Source: Patiria miniata (lineage: Eukaryota > Echinodermata > Asteroidea > Valvatida > Asterinidae). Taken from it: DNA of 64,000 nucleotides. Shown piece by piece: positions 1 through 10,500 of this stretch. Every line of letters starts with the position of its first letter. The stretch's first letter is position 1. The stretch lies in NCBI RefSeq assembly GCF_015706575.1, contig NW_024037067.1:8073909-8137908 (forward strand). Direction: 5' to 3'. The notes under the pieces were generated by a model. The model saw nothing but the letters and a program-made list of their open reading frames with translations, ran no database searches and was not told the origin of the DNA. The position numbers were made by a program, and so were the translations under genes.

Positions 1-245
1 CGACGGTGACGTCATCACGTGGAGTTTACTACACAAGAACAACCACAACAACATGAGTCGGGAGAATTTGGCAGCCGCAGCGGGCGCCAGCTACACAATT
101 CAAGCAGTGAATGTTTCTGGATGCGTCATTCACTCGACTCTTGTGATTGATCACAACCACGGCTTGCCACTTGAGAGCGCTCTAGTGGCCTGCACGGCAC
201 ATTCGTTTCGTCTACGCGACAATGCGTCTATGTTCATCTATCAAG
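1..245 (+). CDS. Ig-like domain exon of lectin-like gene, left copy (partial, frame intact)
   Basis: The window opens inside an exon of a probably secreted or surface protein. Read from the codon at position 2, the frame is open to 245. It carries an Ig-like core: a tryptophan in VITWSLL, then a cysteine in NVSGCVIH; the first cysteine (FEC) lies upstream and is seen only in the right copy. NVS is a possible N-glycosylation site. The exon ends CAAG with donor GTATTC at 246, phase 1. With the 79 bp visible in the other copy, it would be 324 nt, an exact phase 1-1 cassette. An apparent ATG at 53 is internal, not a start. The reading past 245 (LSVPNHSLDLLG...) is intron. The Ig assignment rests on the Cys-Trp-Cys pattern only. 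Confidence 0.65.
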
Positions 246-1799
246 GTATTCCACATAATGAGCTTTACGGACAACTTTTTCACTTATTGAGTGTGCCAAA
301 CCACTCTCTGGATCTGTTAGGATTAATCTTTCTTTTTCTTTTTTTTCTGCACAGCACGTTTCCGCGGGTTTTCTTCCTAAACGGTTTTGATATGAACTTG
401 TAACTTTAAATATAAATCGACCCTCATCCCAACTGGTGCGTATTACTCTGACGTCATTATGACGTCATAAGGTGTCAAATTACAAGCGATTTTAGCTGAA
501 AAGTGACCAATTTCGTTCATCAATAACTCTTGAACAAAGTAATCAATGATGTTTGTATTCTGTAATCTCGTTCATCTATAACTCTTGAACAAAGTAATCA
601 ATGATGTTTGTATTCTGTAATCAGATAGACCATTAATTGATAAACATTTTTGTCGTGTACGTAAACTCGCTTGACCTTTACTTCGGGGTCTAGCGGACGG
701 TCAAAGATAGGTGAATTCAAAATGAAGACGTTAGCCTGAAATCAAAACAAAGCAATTTTTTTTCTTAACGGTTTATGGTATATCACAAAACCTTGTGTGA
801 ACTTGTACCATGTTACGAAGATGTTATAATTTTTGTTACGGCATCATGACGTCATCGGGTATCAAATTACAAGCGATTTAAGGGCAAATTTTGACAAAAT
901 AGTTTGCGTTATATCTTTTGAACTAAATAGAGTATCGTGTTCCTTTTTTTCGTGAGGTTGTAGACTATGCCGTGAGAAACATTTCGTGTTCCCGGACACA
1001 AAACCGCTTGACCTTTACTTCCAGTGTTACTGGAAGTGCAATAAAACTGAATATAACTAAGAAACGGAAGCATTCTACTACAAACATATATTTTATGAAG
1101 TTGTTAAGTACGGAATGCCAGACACAAAAACAGTGTGATGAAGTCATCAACCGAAAGGGCGCCTCCTAGCGGCACATAAAATAGTGTTTCTTTTCTTTAA
1201 TTTTAAAACCATAGTTTTCAATTTTACCAAATCACCCCTTGATACTCTTTGATTAACCACAGATAACTTGGCAAGGTTTAAAATTCATGATGGATTAGAA
1301 TTCAGAGCGGAAGTTACTTCTATGAGAATTAGCCAACGATCAAATTTTAAATTTAATTCTATAATTTGATCCATGTCGTATATCTTAGCGTAAATAACGA
1401 TACCATTACAATGTTCACCTTTTGCGTCCAAATACTGTGACGTCATCAAACCGGAAGTTCGGTGTGATGAATACATACACTAAGTCTTATATTTTCCATA
1501 TTTTCATACGTTATATAACTTCACAATGAACATCCCCTCCGAACTAAATCAGTATCCACTTCCTGTTTTTACTAATGACGTTATCAAGCCAGAAATAACT
1601 TGCATGTGAACGTAGAATGTTTACTGAATTTCATCACACCGTTAAAGATGCATATTTTAAACAAAATAATTGATTGTCCTGGAAATGATTTATTTTCGTG
1701 ATCCTTTGTTCTTACATAAAAATATTCAAAAATTCATAAGGTTTGATGAGATTTGAAGGTTTGCATGGTGGAAAGATACTAAGACAAGATAAGTTTAAG
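246..1799. other. Intron sequence rich in TGACGTCA palindromes; no gene seen
   Basis: This follows the donor at 246. It contains TGACGTCA or GACGTCAT motifs near 450, 463, 846 and 1,438 and a 55-bp tandem duplication (513-567 and 568-622). Its texture resembles the repeats at 41.1-46.7 kb. No coding potential was recognised. The identical stretch in the right copy is 53,909-55,462. Confidence 0.6.
513..622. repeat. 55-bp tandem duplication (two units)
   Basis: The unit beginning TCGTTCATC at 513 is repeated at 568 with one visible substitution (CAATAACTC versus TATAACTC region). It is preserved in the right copy at 54,176-54,285, so it predates the large duplication. Confidence 0.9.
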
Positions 1800-2841
1800 G
1801 TAGCAACATGTCAATAAATTTCTTTACAAGGATGCAAGTTGACTGAAGGACGCTGGATGATCACTGGAGCGTGTCAGTACACAGTGAGGGGGCAAAGGGG
1901 AAGGAGCGCAGGGTATAGATGACCCATAGGCGAGAACTGAACCTAAGTTGTCCTAGGGTATAGGAGACCCATGGGACTTGGACTTGAGGATGGGGCGCCA
2001 GATTTCGCTGATGTAGAAACCGATGTCTTGGGGAACAGTGTTATGCTTGATGATCTCGATGGCTTCTCTGATGCGTCGGGGGTACCAGCGGTCGATGCTA
2101 GTGAGTAGTTCTGCTTGGCTCCAGTTGATCGGGTGGTCCTCGGTGTGGGAGTGTTTGACGATGGAAGATTTCTCGAAGTTTCCCTTCCTGCCATAGGCTT
2201 TGTGTTCATTGAGTCTGCCGTGGGGAGGTCCCTGCCAGTCTCGCCGATATACACTTTGCCACATTGACATGGAATCTTGTACACCCCAGGTCTGCATTCT
2301 GGGTCACACCGATCCTTGTGTGAAGTCAGCAGGTTCTGCATCTTCAGAGGGGCTGTGTGGAAGACTCGAATTCCATGTTTTTGGAGGATGCGTTGGATGT
2401 GATGAGAAGTGGTGCCTAAGTAAGGGAGAGTGATGGAACTAGGGGCCCTAACTAGTTGGCTTGAGGTATTGGAGACTCTTCGGCCGGGAATGGTTCTTGG
2501 GTCTTGTGTCTTGACTTGGCTGGGCTGGTATCCGTTGCGCTGCAGTGCTGTGGTGATGTGATGGAGTTCTTGAGGTAGGTGTTCATCGTCGCAGACGTTG
2601 TACGCTCTGCGGACGAGGGCTCGGTTGACGGAGGACTTTATTCTTGGGTGGTGGAAAGAGTTGTTGTGCAGGTATCTGTCCGCGTGGGTGGGCTTGCGGT
2701 AGACACTGCGAGCAAGACTTCCGTCTGGCTTTCTGGACACCTCAACGTCAAGGAATGAGATGTTGCCATCTCTTTCTTATTCCATGGTGAACTGAATGCT
2801 GCTGTGAAGCTTGTTGAGGTATTCCAAGAAGAGCTGGAGGT
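1800..2841 (-). pseudogene. Penelope-like retroelement fragment (RT end plus GIY-YIG endonuclease), left copy
   Basis: Read on the minus strand from about 2,841, the translation begins with the end of a Penelope-like reverse transcriptase (QLFLEYLNKLHSSIQFTME, then SFLDVEVSRKPDGS and VYRKPTHADRYLHNN). It continues into a GIY-YIG nuclease: GVYKIPC, CGKVYIGETGR. Known Penelope-like elements pair an RT with a C-terminal GIY-YIG domain used for target cleavage. The copy is dead: an in-frame stop follows FTME, and a single-nucleotide frameshift falls just after the GIY-YIG motif near 2,220-2,230, so the nuclease tail (RLNEHKAYG, then DHPINWSQAELL) continues in another frame down to about 1,953. 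It is 5'-truncated at about 2,841; most of the RT is missing. The 1,800 boundary (3' UTR) is approximate. Confidence 0.85.
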
Positions 2842-3684
2842 TGTCTTACTTGCATTTAGAAAACTTGAAATTCAATACGACTTGCTGCATCGCGTATGCA
2901 CTCGGATCGTACGAGAGGCTTAGCTTTGCTGCGCTACATGACGCAGCGTCACGTATTTTTGAAGTTGACGACGGTTCGACGGTGTCTTTATTTCGGCTTC
3001 GTCTGCTATTAGTTTGGGTCCTTAACTTTGAAGATTCCTGCTCAAAATTTGATCGGAACATTAACAGCTTTTAATAATAAAGCTAAAACGGAAAGCCGAA
3101 CTTTGAAAAAAAAGGCCGTCCTGTCTAATTTCAGCCTGCTGGCGGTTACCTGATCAACAATTTAGACGTCAGGGCGTCGGGGAATCGCCAGGTCAGGGAA
3201 CCAGACTGGTAAATACGCCGTAGAAGTGGTTGTGCCATACGCCTCTCAGGTCACGCGTTGCCGAGGTCAGGCGTTCCACACAAACCTGGTGTTACGTATA
3301 GCGATAGCACCGTGCCCACGTACTTTTTCATCAACTTTTAATCCGTTGGAAATAAAAATAACGGGTATCCGTCACGTTGTAAGTGATGAATACAGCCAGT
3401 TATGAAGCACTGTCCCATTTCCAGTCTTATTAATTCTTAATGTCTGGGATATAAACTAGAAAATGTTCACCTAAATCGCCCATATAAATATCCTGTGGTA
3501 CAAATGGCGGACGAGACATTGTGTGGAACGGTCACTATTGGAGACGACCCCGCGTGACGTCACACTCCTACGTCGTATAATACATTAAATAAACATGAAC
3601 TATTTATGTCAATTTGAAAAACCCAGAAATCCAAATTATGCCAAATTTTGACATTTCTATTTTCATTTCTATTTCTATTTTAAG
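2842..3684. other. Intron sequence, nothing recognised
   Basis: No coding exon or known repeat was recognised here. A good polypyrimidine tract (3,640-3,682) leads into the candidate mini-exon at 3,685. Confidence 0.5.
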
Positions 3685-3726
3685 GCAAACAAGTGAACAT
3701 CGGAACAAGCGACCGTGTTTCTATTG
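3685..3726 (+). CDS. Candidate 42-nt mini-exon of lectin-like gene, left copy
   Basis: A long pyrimidine tract ending TTTTAAG precedes 3,685, and a strong donor GTAAGT follows 3,726. The 42 nt are open in exactly the frame expected from the Ig exon (phase 1 in, phase 1 out) and would encode KQVNIGTSDRVSI plus the split glycines. The exact fit of splice signals, phase and frame on both sides is the only evidence; there is no domain. It bridges the Ig exon (ending 245) and the terminal exon at 5,457. Confidence 0.45.
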
Positions 3727-5456
3727 GTAAGTGTGATTCCGTGTTGTTACTTTCAAATCGACAGAATAATCATCAGTTGTTTTTGTAAATAACTAGCGGG
3801 ATGCCGCGCTTTGCGCGGCACCCGCTAGCTTGGCGGAATAATATACTAATATTTACTGTAACCCAATTTGCATGTTGACCCAAGTGGGCATGGTCATTCT
3901 CTGGTGAAAACCCATTTCTCATCATCAATGTTGTGTTTGCATGATGGCGATACGTTTTGGTGTGTTTTCACCGTTGATGTTGTAATACGTAACTATTCAA
4001 GGTCTGAAAAAGCACACCGAATTTGCCAAAAAAAACAAAACAAAACAAATCAATTTTTTTTTTCACGTGCCAACCGTGACTTAGAGGACAATGAAATCGG
4101 TGCATGTATCGTCACCGACACCACGAAGTAACACGCAAGTCCACTTCAGCGTTACTCCGTGAAAACCGCTTAATGACAAATGTTGGTTTCACAAAAACAC
4201 TCAAGCGTGGCCGCGCACATAGGACACTGGCGCAAACGATTTTCGTTTTCACAAAGTTACAACACTGTAATACTATTTGGATAAAAACGTTTTAAACTGA
4301 TTGACAGGAATGTAATTCATCCGTATTCTTGTAGGATTACAGAAAATTTTAATAAAATGGCTTCAAACTGCATATGGTGAAATAAAGATGAGCGCTTCTT
4401 CGTGAAAACGAAAATGACCGAGTCATCGCACAGTGTACATGAGTGTTACTTCGTGATAACGATACACACTCGGTTCTGTAAAAATTTAGGTATAGAAACT
4501 TGGTAACCTTTTGAATGTGTATATATACATGCCATTTAAGCACCAGCATACAGAGACCAAGCCTCTCCATCAATCCTTGCATTTTGTGCTTCTGCACCAC
4601 TCTTTAGGCCTTTAAAAAACAAATGACACACAGACATCAGACAGACAAACGACAGACAGACTTACAGACAGCGTAAGATTTTTTAAGCTCTGGTAACAGA
4701 GCTTCTGTAAGTCACTCGGTTGTCGATCGGTCGGGCGGTCAGTCCCCCTAAAAAATATTGACCAAAAACGAACCCCCACTCACCCTTAAAATTGTAAGTA
4801 CAAAATTGTAACTGTAAAAAAAAAAAAAGCCTACATTATCTACTTGACAAGAAGTGTTTGTAACAATTCGTGACATTGTTTATGAAATTGTTTCCATAAA
4901 GAAAAGAAAATATGCGGTGATGTGATAGTCAAGTGGTTCGTGCGCTACGAATTGAGGAAGTTAGGGGGCTTCCATACAAAGGTCACTATACATCACCCCT
5001 GCGTCTGGCCCCATGTCATTTTAACGAGTCTCAGGGCGTCGGAGTGAGGATACAGTTGCATTATGAAGGTCACTAATATTTTAAATTGTGACTGTCAACA
5101 AAATGGGAAATTCTTATTTCAACTGACAATCACGACCAAGTGAGTAATAATTGTATAATTTCATGCAAGACTTTCATGCAAGACGGCTAGAGCTTGTCGT
5201 GCATTCGCAATTGTTTCATAGAGGATGAATTTCGCCCCTCGCTTGGCAATATAGAAAACAAAATGAACACAATTGCAAATGCATGAAATTATTTGAGCAA
5301 TATAGTTGCAGGGACTAATTCAATCACAAGGAACGTCTAAATTTGTGCACAGCGCCACCAAGTGTCAGAAACCCCAGTAAGAAATTCTTGGGAAATTTGA
5401 AGTCAAGTTGCTACTTTACTAAATCGGCTTTCCTTCTTTTCATCTGAACGTCACAG
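3727..5456. other. Intron with hairpin and dispersed-repeat debris
   Basis: This stretch contains a 36-bp CTAG-bounded hairpin (3,792-3,832 region), repeated CTTCGTGAAAACG-type motifs (4,110-4,470), a CAGA-rich tract (4,620-4,670), a small hairpin AAGCTCTGGTAACAGAGCTT (4,683-4,702), and a 4,680-5,190 block that recurs inverted and diverged at 21,170-21,640. No exon was recognised. Confidence 0.5.
3792..3832. repeat. GC-rich hairpin bounded by CTAG
   Basis: The stem GATGCCGCGC pairs around the TTTG loop with GCGCGGCACC, flanked on both sides by CTAGCGGG / CCCGCTAG. The same hairpin is at about 57,470-57,510 in the right copy. It resembles a dispersed palindromic element; function unknown. Confidence 0.8.
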
Positions 5457-5623
5457 GTCTTTCCTTGCGGGAAGTAGGAAACCATGAAAACCAGTTCATA
5501 ATCCAAGATGGCGACTACTTTGACACGTATTGCGACACGGTGCCCCCTACCACCGCATCAAACATCGGCGAATCTTGCTCACTAGAGGATCAACAAAAAC
5601 ATCCCTTTATTTGCCAGATGTAA
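5457..5623 (+). CDS. Terminal exon of lectin-like gene, left copy (C-type-lectin-like C-terminus)
   Basis: A 3' splice site (TTCTTTTCATCTGAACGTCACAG region) precedes 5,457. Two nucleotides complete the phase-1 codon, after which 54 codons are open to TAA at 5,621-5,623. The peptide has four cysteines (YCDT, GESCSLEDQ, PFICQM minus spacing) and ends HPFICQM, the typical ending of a C-type-lectin fold (FIC followed by one or two residues and the stop). It lies downstream of the Ig exon and the mini-exon in matching phase. I infer it is the last exon of the gene whose upstream part is left of the window. A full lectin WND/EPN core is not present in it, so the assignment to that fold is tentative. 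Confidence 0.6.
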
Positions 5624-5987
5624 ACGATTTTTTTCAGCAAGGAGGTATAAACATGGGTAATCGTTTTCATTGATATCTTTGGACAACTAAAGATACGAAA
5701 AAAAGAAAACGCCATACAAATTGTCAAGGTCAAGAAATATACTGGCCCAAGGTTTCCTGAACTGACATATTGTTAAATCTTAATACGCACAAATTCCCAC
5801 AACAGGGTGTTCAAAGAAACTGAAAAAATAAGAAAAGAAAATAACATAGGAAGCAGTTCAGGTTGTTGACTGCTGGTGACTGTGGAAATTTCAAGTAATA
5901 TAATCAGCAGTTATCTCTATATTAATCGAAAGACACATACCACTAAATTCAGCAGCCCACCACTGATCGTTTACCGACGCAATACGT

Positions 5988-6029
5988 ATTCAATTCAATT
6001 CAATTCAATTCAATTCAATTCAATTCAAT
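5988..6029 (-). repeat. (ATTCA)n tail of a minus-strand LINE 3' end, left copy
   Basis: This is an uninterrupted ATTCA array. On the minus strand it reads AAATAAATGTTGCATTGAATTGAA..., the usual look of a CR1/L2-type LINE 3' terminus with a pentameric tail. The right copy (59,666-59,712) has one more unit, giving the 5-bp offset change. Confidence 0.75.
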
Positions 6030-7164
6030 GCAACATTTATTTCCAAATCATACAAACACTGTAATAATTACATGAAGAAAAAACAACAACAATAGTTGGA
6101 GGCATAAACACAAAAAGCCGAAGCTTGTAAGGGGAATGCCTTAGAGTTAAATGAACAATACTGGGGTATACATTTGTAGTATGATAGTAAATAAGTACAA
6201 CATAATATATGTACACATTACAGAACAGAAGAAATATAACGGACGCACAAACGAACAAACAAACAAACGGACAAAGGGCGAACAAATGGTAATGAGTAGA
6301 ATTTGAAATACTAAAATAATATTATATGATAGAGGAAAAATAATGTTTAGACGACGCACACGGTTGATACAAAGAGGTATATGTAGACGGAGGGAGAAAT
6401 GCAAATAGGTATAGGTATCAGGGTGAAACAAATAAATAAAAGTAAACAAAAAATTCAATTAGGAAAATTACAACAACAACAAAAAAGAATAAGTGGAGAA
6501 AAAACTATGTTACATGAAGATAGAGGAGGTATTTTTTGTAGGTATTGATGAACACATTTTAAATACAATGAACCATTGCCAGGTTCCTTTCTTCATCAAT
6601 GAATGAAAACTCCCATAGGATAACCGACAGAAATCACCATCATCTTTTCAGAGAAACACTTGATTTGTTACCCATTATACAAAACGCAAAAACTTACAAA
6701 AAAAGAATATGTTTCAGACGACTACTATTATTACAATCTCATTTCAATGTTTATTCATGTGTGTAATCTCTGGTTCTCACTCAGCATAAAACCTTTAAAA
6801 CATTTAGCATATACCATGGTCAGCTGTAAAATGGGTCATTTTTATTAAAACATCATAACTTCTGATAACATGGGTGGATTTCTATATATTTTATTCACTT
6901 GAGTGGAACAACATGCTCGTTTAGTGCATGCTTTATTAGTGTATCAAATTTAATTGTTTTAGTTTTATGGAAACAAAAATATTAATTCTGGTCGCTTTCT
7001 GTTGGAACCACCCTGTAATTCTTTGATATATTAATGTATTTTGTGCACAAACCATCGCGGCAGCTGACGTTTTAAAGTAACTTTAAAACGTTTGAAAATG
7101 CTCGAAGACGTGATGTTTATAATTCTGAAAAATAACACATTAATTTTAAGTGATACGATTTAAA
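6030..7164 (-). other. Probable non-coding LINE 3' region, then unassigned sequence
   Basis: The stretch right of the ATTCA tail is AT-rich and open in several frames without recognisable domains. The proximal ~500 bp are probably LINE 3' UTR, judged only from the tail. No gene was recognised up to the Gypsy insertion site. Confidence 0.35.
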
Positions 7165-7169
7165 GCAAA

Positions 7170-7303
7170 TGTTATATGTTAGGGAAATAACTGGAACGGA
7201 CTCACCGTAAACCATAGACACTGATAGAGTAAGATTCGTTCAAAGCGAGCTGCCATCTTGGAACTCCTTTTATTTGATAACATGTAGTTCGTGCCATACG
7301 ACA
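7170..7303 (-). repeat. 3' LTR of the Gypsy element, left copy
   Basis: 134 bp, TG...CA, apparently identical to 11,631-11,764. On the minus strand it contains an AAATAAAAG stretch that may serve as TATA or poly(A) signal. Confidence 0.95.
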
Positions 7304-7575
7304 TCTCCCCCTTTTCTAGAACAAAATAAACTGGTTAAGAAAACACATTTACAATGCACATGATTGAGTCTGGGTGTTCAATGTTAGAAAGTGTCTGCAA
7401 AATGTTGAGTGTTCCAAATCAGCTCCTAGAGTCCAATGTTCTTGGTTCAAGCAGATTTCTAGAGTTCTTGAATTAAATCAGAATGAATTTGTAATTCAGA
7501 GATGAGTGCGAGATAATGCAAGATTGATTGATTTTAACCGAGTAATGAGTGATGGAGTGAGGACAGTTCAGTGTT

Positions 7576-10500
7576 CTAGTACATGACATAATCCTGCTGC
7601 CATGCTGGTGGTTTCCTCATTCGCTGAGACAGTCTCACTCCCTGTTGCTGAGCATCTGGGTTTTGTTGGACTGGATCCTCCAGTTGGATCTCGAATTCTG
7701 GCTCAGGTGGTGGTTGTGGCATCCGGACAATATGCCGCCTGTTCCGACGATATTCTGCGCCATTCACTCTCACGATGTAAGAACGGGGTGTGTCTGCTTT
7801 ACGGAGGACCTCTCCGACTGGACCAAGTTTGCCCTTTGTTCTGATCTTCACCCGGGCTCCTGTTTCCAGTTGATCCAATGCATTGGCGCCATGTTTCTGG
7901 TTGAAGTAGACTTCTCCCTTGGACTTGGATGCAGCGTCTGCTTGTTTCAACTTTGTCTGGTTGATTGGTTTCTGAAGGAGATTCTTGGGCAACATTGGTA
8001 GGGTAGTGCGTAACTCTCGTCCCATCATCAGACTTGCCGGACTGACACCAAGACTTGGAAGTGGGGTCGCGCGGTATGTCATGAGAGCTCGTATGGGATC
8101 TGGTTGACGCAGGATACTCTTGGCCACATGGACAGCTTTTTCGGCTTGCCCATTTGCTTGGGGATAGTGTGGACTGGTGGTGATGTGGTTGAAGCCAAAC
8201 TCTCTAGCAAACTGTTGAAACTCTCCTAGGAATTGTGGGCCGTTATCTGATACAACAACGTCAGGGATCCCATATCGTGCAAAGGTAGTTTTCATGAAGT
8301 TGATGACTGCTAAGGCTGTTGTCTTCACAAGGTGATGAATCTCGATCCACCTCGAGTAGTAGTCAACGATCACTAAGTACACCTTCCCTTTCAGCTCTGC
8401 AAGATCGCACGCGATTCGTTGCCATGCTCGTTGGGGTAAAGGTGTTGACATCAGGGGTTCCGCCTTCTGTGCTGGTTGCTTTTCTCTGCAAAACTCGCAT
8501 TGTTGAATGTGCTGCGCGATGTCAGTACCGATTCCAGGCCACCATATGGCTTGATTTGCACGGAGTCGGCTCTTGGTGACCCCATGGTGACCCTCATGGA
8601 GTTTCTCCAGCATTTCCTGCTGCATCTTCTGTGGGATGATGATGCGGTCCCCATATGTCAGTATGCCGTTGATCTGGCTTATCTTATCTTGTTCCTCCCA
8701 GTATCGCTTGACATCAGGATCTACGTCCTTGATGTACTTCGGCCAGCCGTCTTTCACGTACGACGATACTAGGGACAATACGTTGTCTTGCACTGTCTCA
8801 TCTGTGATTTCTGCAAGTTTGGCATCCGAGGCTGGCCACTGGCTTGTTACCATGCTCACGTGTGCTGCAATTTCTGCTGCGAGATCATCACTGTCATCAG
8901 CTGTCTGGTCTGTATGAACTGGAGCTCTAGACAGGGTATCTGCAACGACTAGGGTCTTGCCTGGTGAGTAGACAGCTGTACAGTGGAATTTCATGAGGCG
9001 CATCAGTAAGCGCTGGCATCTCAGTGGTGCGTCACAGAGGTCCTTTGAATTGATCAAAGACACCAGTGGTTTGTGGTCGGTTTGTACGGTCACGTGAAGT
9101 CCTCTGATGTAGACATAAAATCTCTCGCATGCCCATACGCTGGCCAACAACTCTTTCTCGATTTGGGCATACTTCCTCTCAGCAGGAGTCAGGGTACGGG
9201 AACAGTAAGCGACTGGCTTCCATGTCTCATCTTCGTGCTGCTGTAGTAAGCATCCTCCCAGCCCATAGCTACTGGCATCTGCGCTGACCATGGTAGGTTT
9301 AGCGGGGTCATAGAAGGCCAATGTGGGTGATCTGGTGAGGAGTGTCTTGAGGTGTCGGAATGCAATCTTCTGTTGTGCTCCCCACATCCAGTCAACGTTG
9401 TCTTTCAGGAGATCAGTGATTGGGGCTGCAACTGATGCTGCGTTCGGGATGAAGCGGGACAACCAATTGACCATGCCCATGAGCCTCTTGACTTCATCCT
9501 TTGATGTTGGTGGGGGCATCTGAACGATTGCTGTGATCTTCGTAGGATCAGCATGTATACCATCCTTGTCTAGCTGTAGACCCAGAAAGGTAACCGTCTC
9601 TTGAGAAAACTTTGATTTCTCTTTGTTTAGCCGCAAGCCAGCTTTCTGTAGGATTTGGACTACACCATGCACACGTTGATCGTGCTCTGCCTGTGTTCGG
9701 CCGGTGATGAGAATATCATCCATGTAGACAACTACACCATCCAGATTGACGAGTAGGTCACACATAATACGCTGATACAACTCAGGCGCTGATGTGATGC
9801 CGAAAGGGAGTCGCGTAAAACAGAAACGCCCAAATGGAGTTATGAAGGTTGTCAATTTCTGACTGTCACTAGCAAGGGGTATCTGCCAAAACCCGTGCTT
9901 TGCATCGAGTAAGGAGAACACTTGTGCACCAACAATCTTTCCCAAAACCTCTTCCAGGCTGGGGATAGTGAAACGCTCCCTCTGCACAGCTTTATTCAGT
10001 TGTCGCAGATCTACACAGAGTCGAATCTGGTTGTTCTTCTTGGGTACAATCACGATTGGAGCACACCACTCTGTCGGCTCAGTGATGCGCTTCACGATAC
10101 CTTGGGTTTCCATCTTTTCCAGTTCTTGCTTCAACTGGGGAAGTAGGGGCAAGGGGATTCTGCGAGGAGCGGTCACACAGTATGGAGTAGCGGAGTCGGT
10201 TAACTTTATGTTAACCGGTGGGCCTTCAAGATAACCCGTGCCTTCAAACACGTTGTCTCGGTTCACCATGGTGTACACCCGCTGTATCAGACCAAGTGCT
10301 TCACATGCTGTCTTGCCAATGACAGGCTGACCACTGGCAAGAATCTGGAACACCAACGAGTACTGACGATTCTTCATTTCACATGACAGTTTCTTTTGTC
10401 CAAGAGGTTTGGCCTTGCCACCAAAGTAGCCATGCAAGCGAAGTGTCGTTGGCTGCAATGTCTTATCACTGAGTTTCAGTGATTTGTACACGTTAGCGGG

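Larger units (their letters stand above)
1..10317 (+). repeat. Left copy of a >=10.3-kb near-identical direct repeat
   Basis: This stretch matches 53,690-64,000 in the same orientation. The coordinate offset is 53,689 at position 1, 53,663 after a 26-bp indel near position 33, 53,678 after indels near 3,350 and 3,540, and 53,683 after one extra ATTCA pentamer near 6,029. Between indels I noticed only about a dozen substitutions. The repeat includes host exons, a Penelope-like fragment and most of a Gypsy element. Both ends of the repeat lie outside the window, so its true length is unknown. It may be a recent segmental duplication or two haplotypes joined in assembly. Confidence 0.97.

Noticed and set aside
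53..403. 116-codon frame starting at ATG 53
   Set aside because: The ATG is inside the Ig exon, whose frame is open to the window edge upstream, and the frame past 245 is beyond a good splice donor. It is not a separate gene.
3792..3832. Helitron 3' end (hairpin plus CTAG)
   Set aside because: The hairpin is symmetric with CTAG on both sides, the following base is C rather than T, and no Helitron 5' end or replicase was found.
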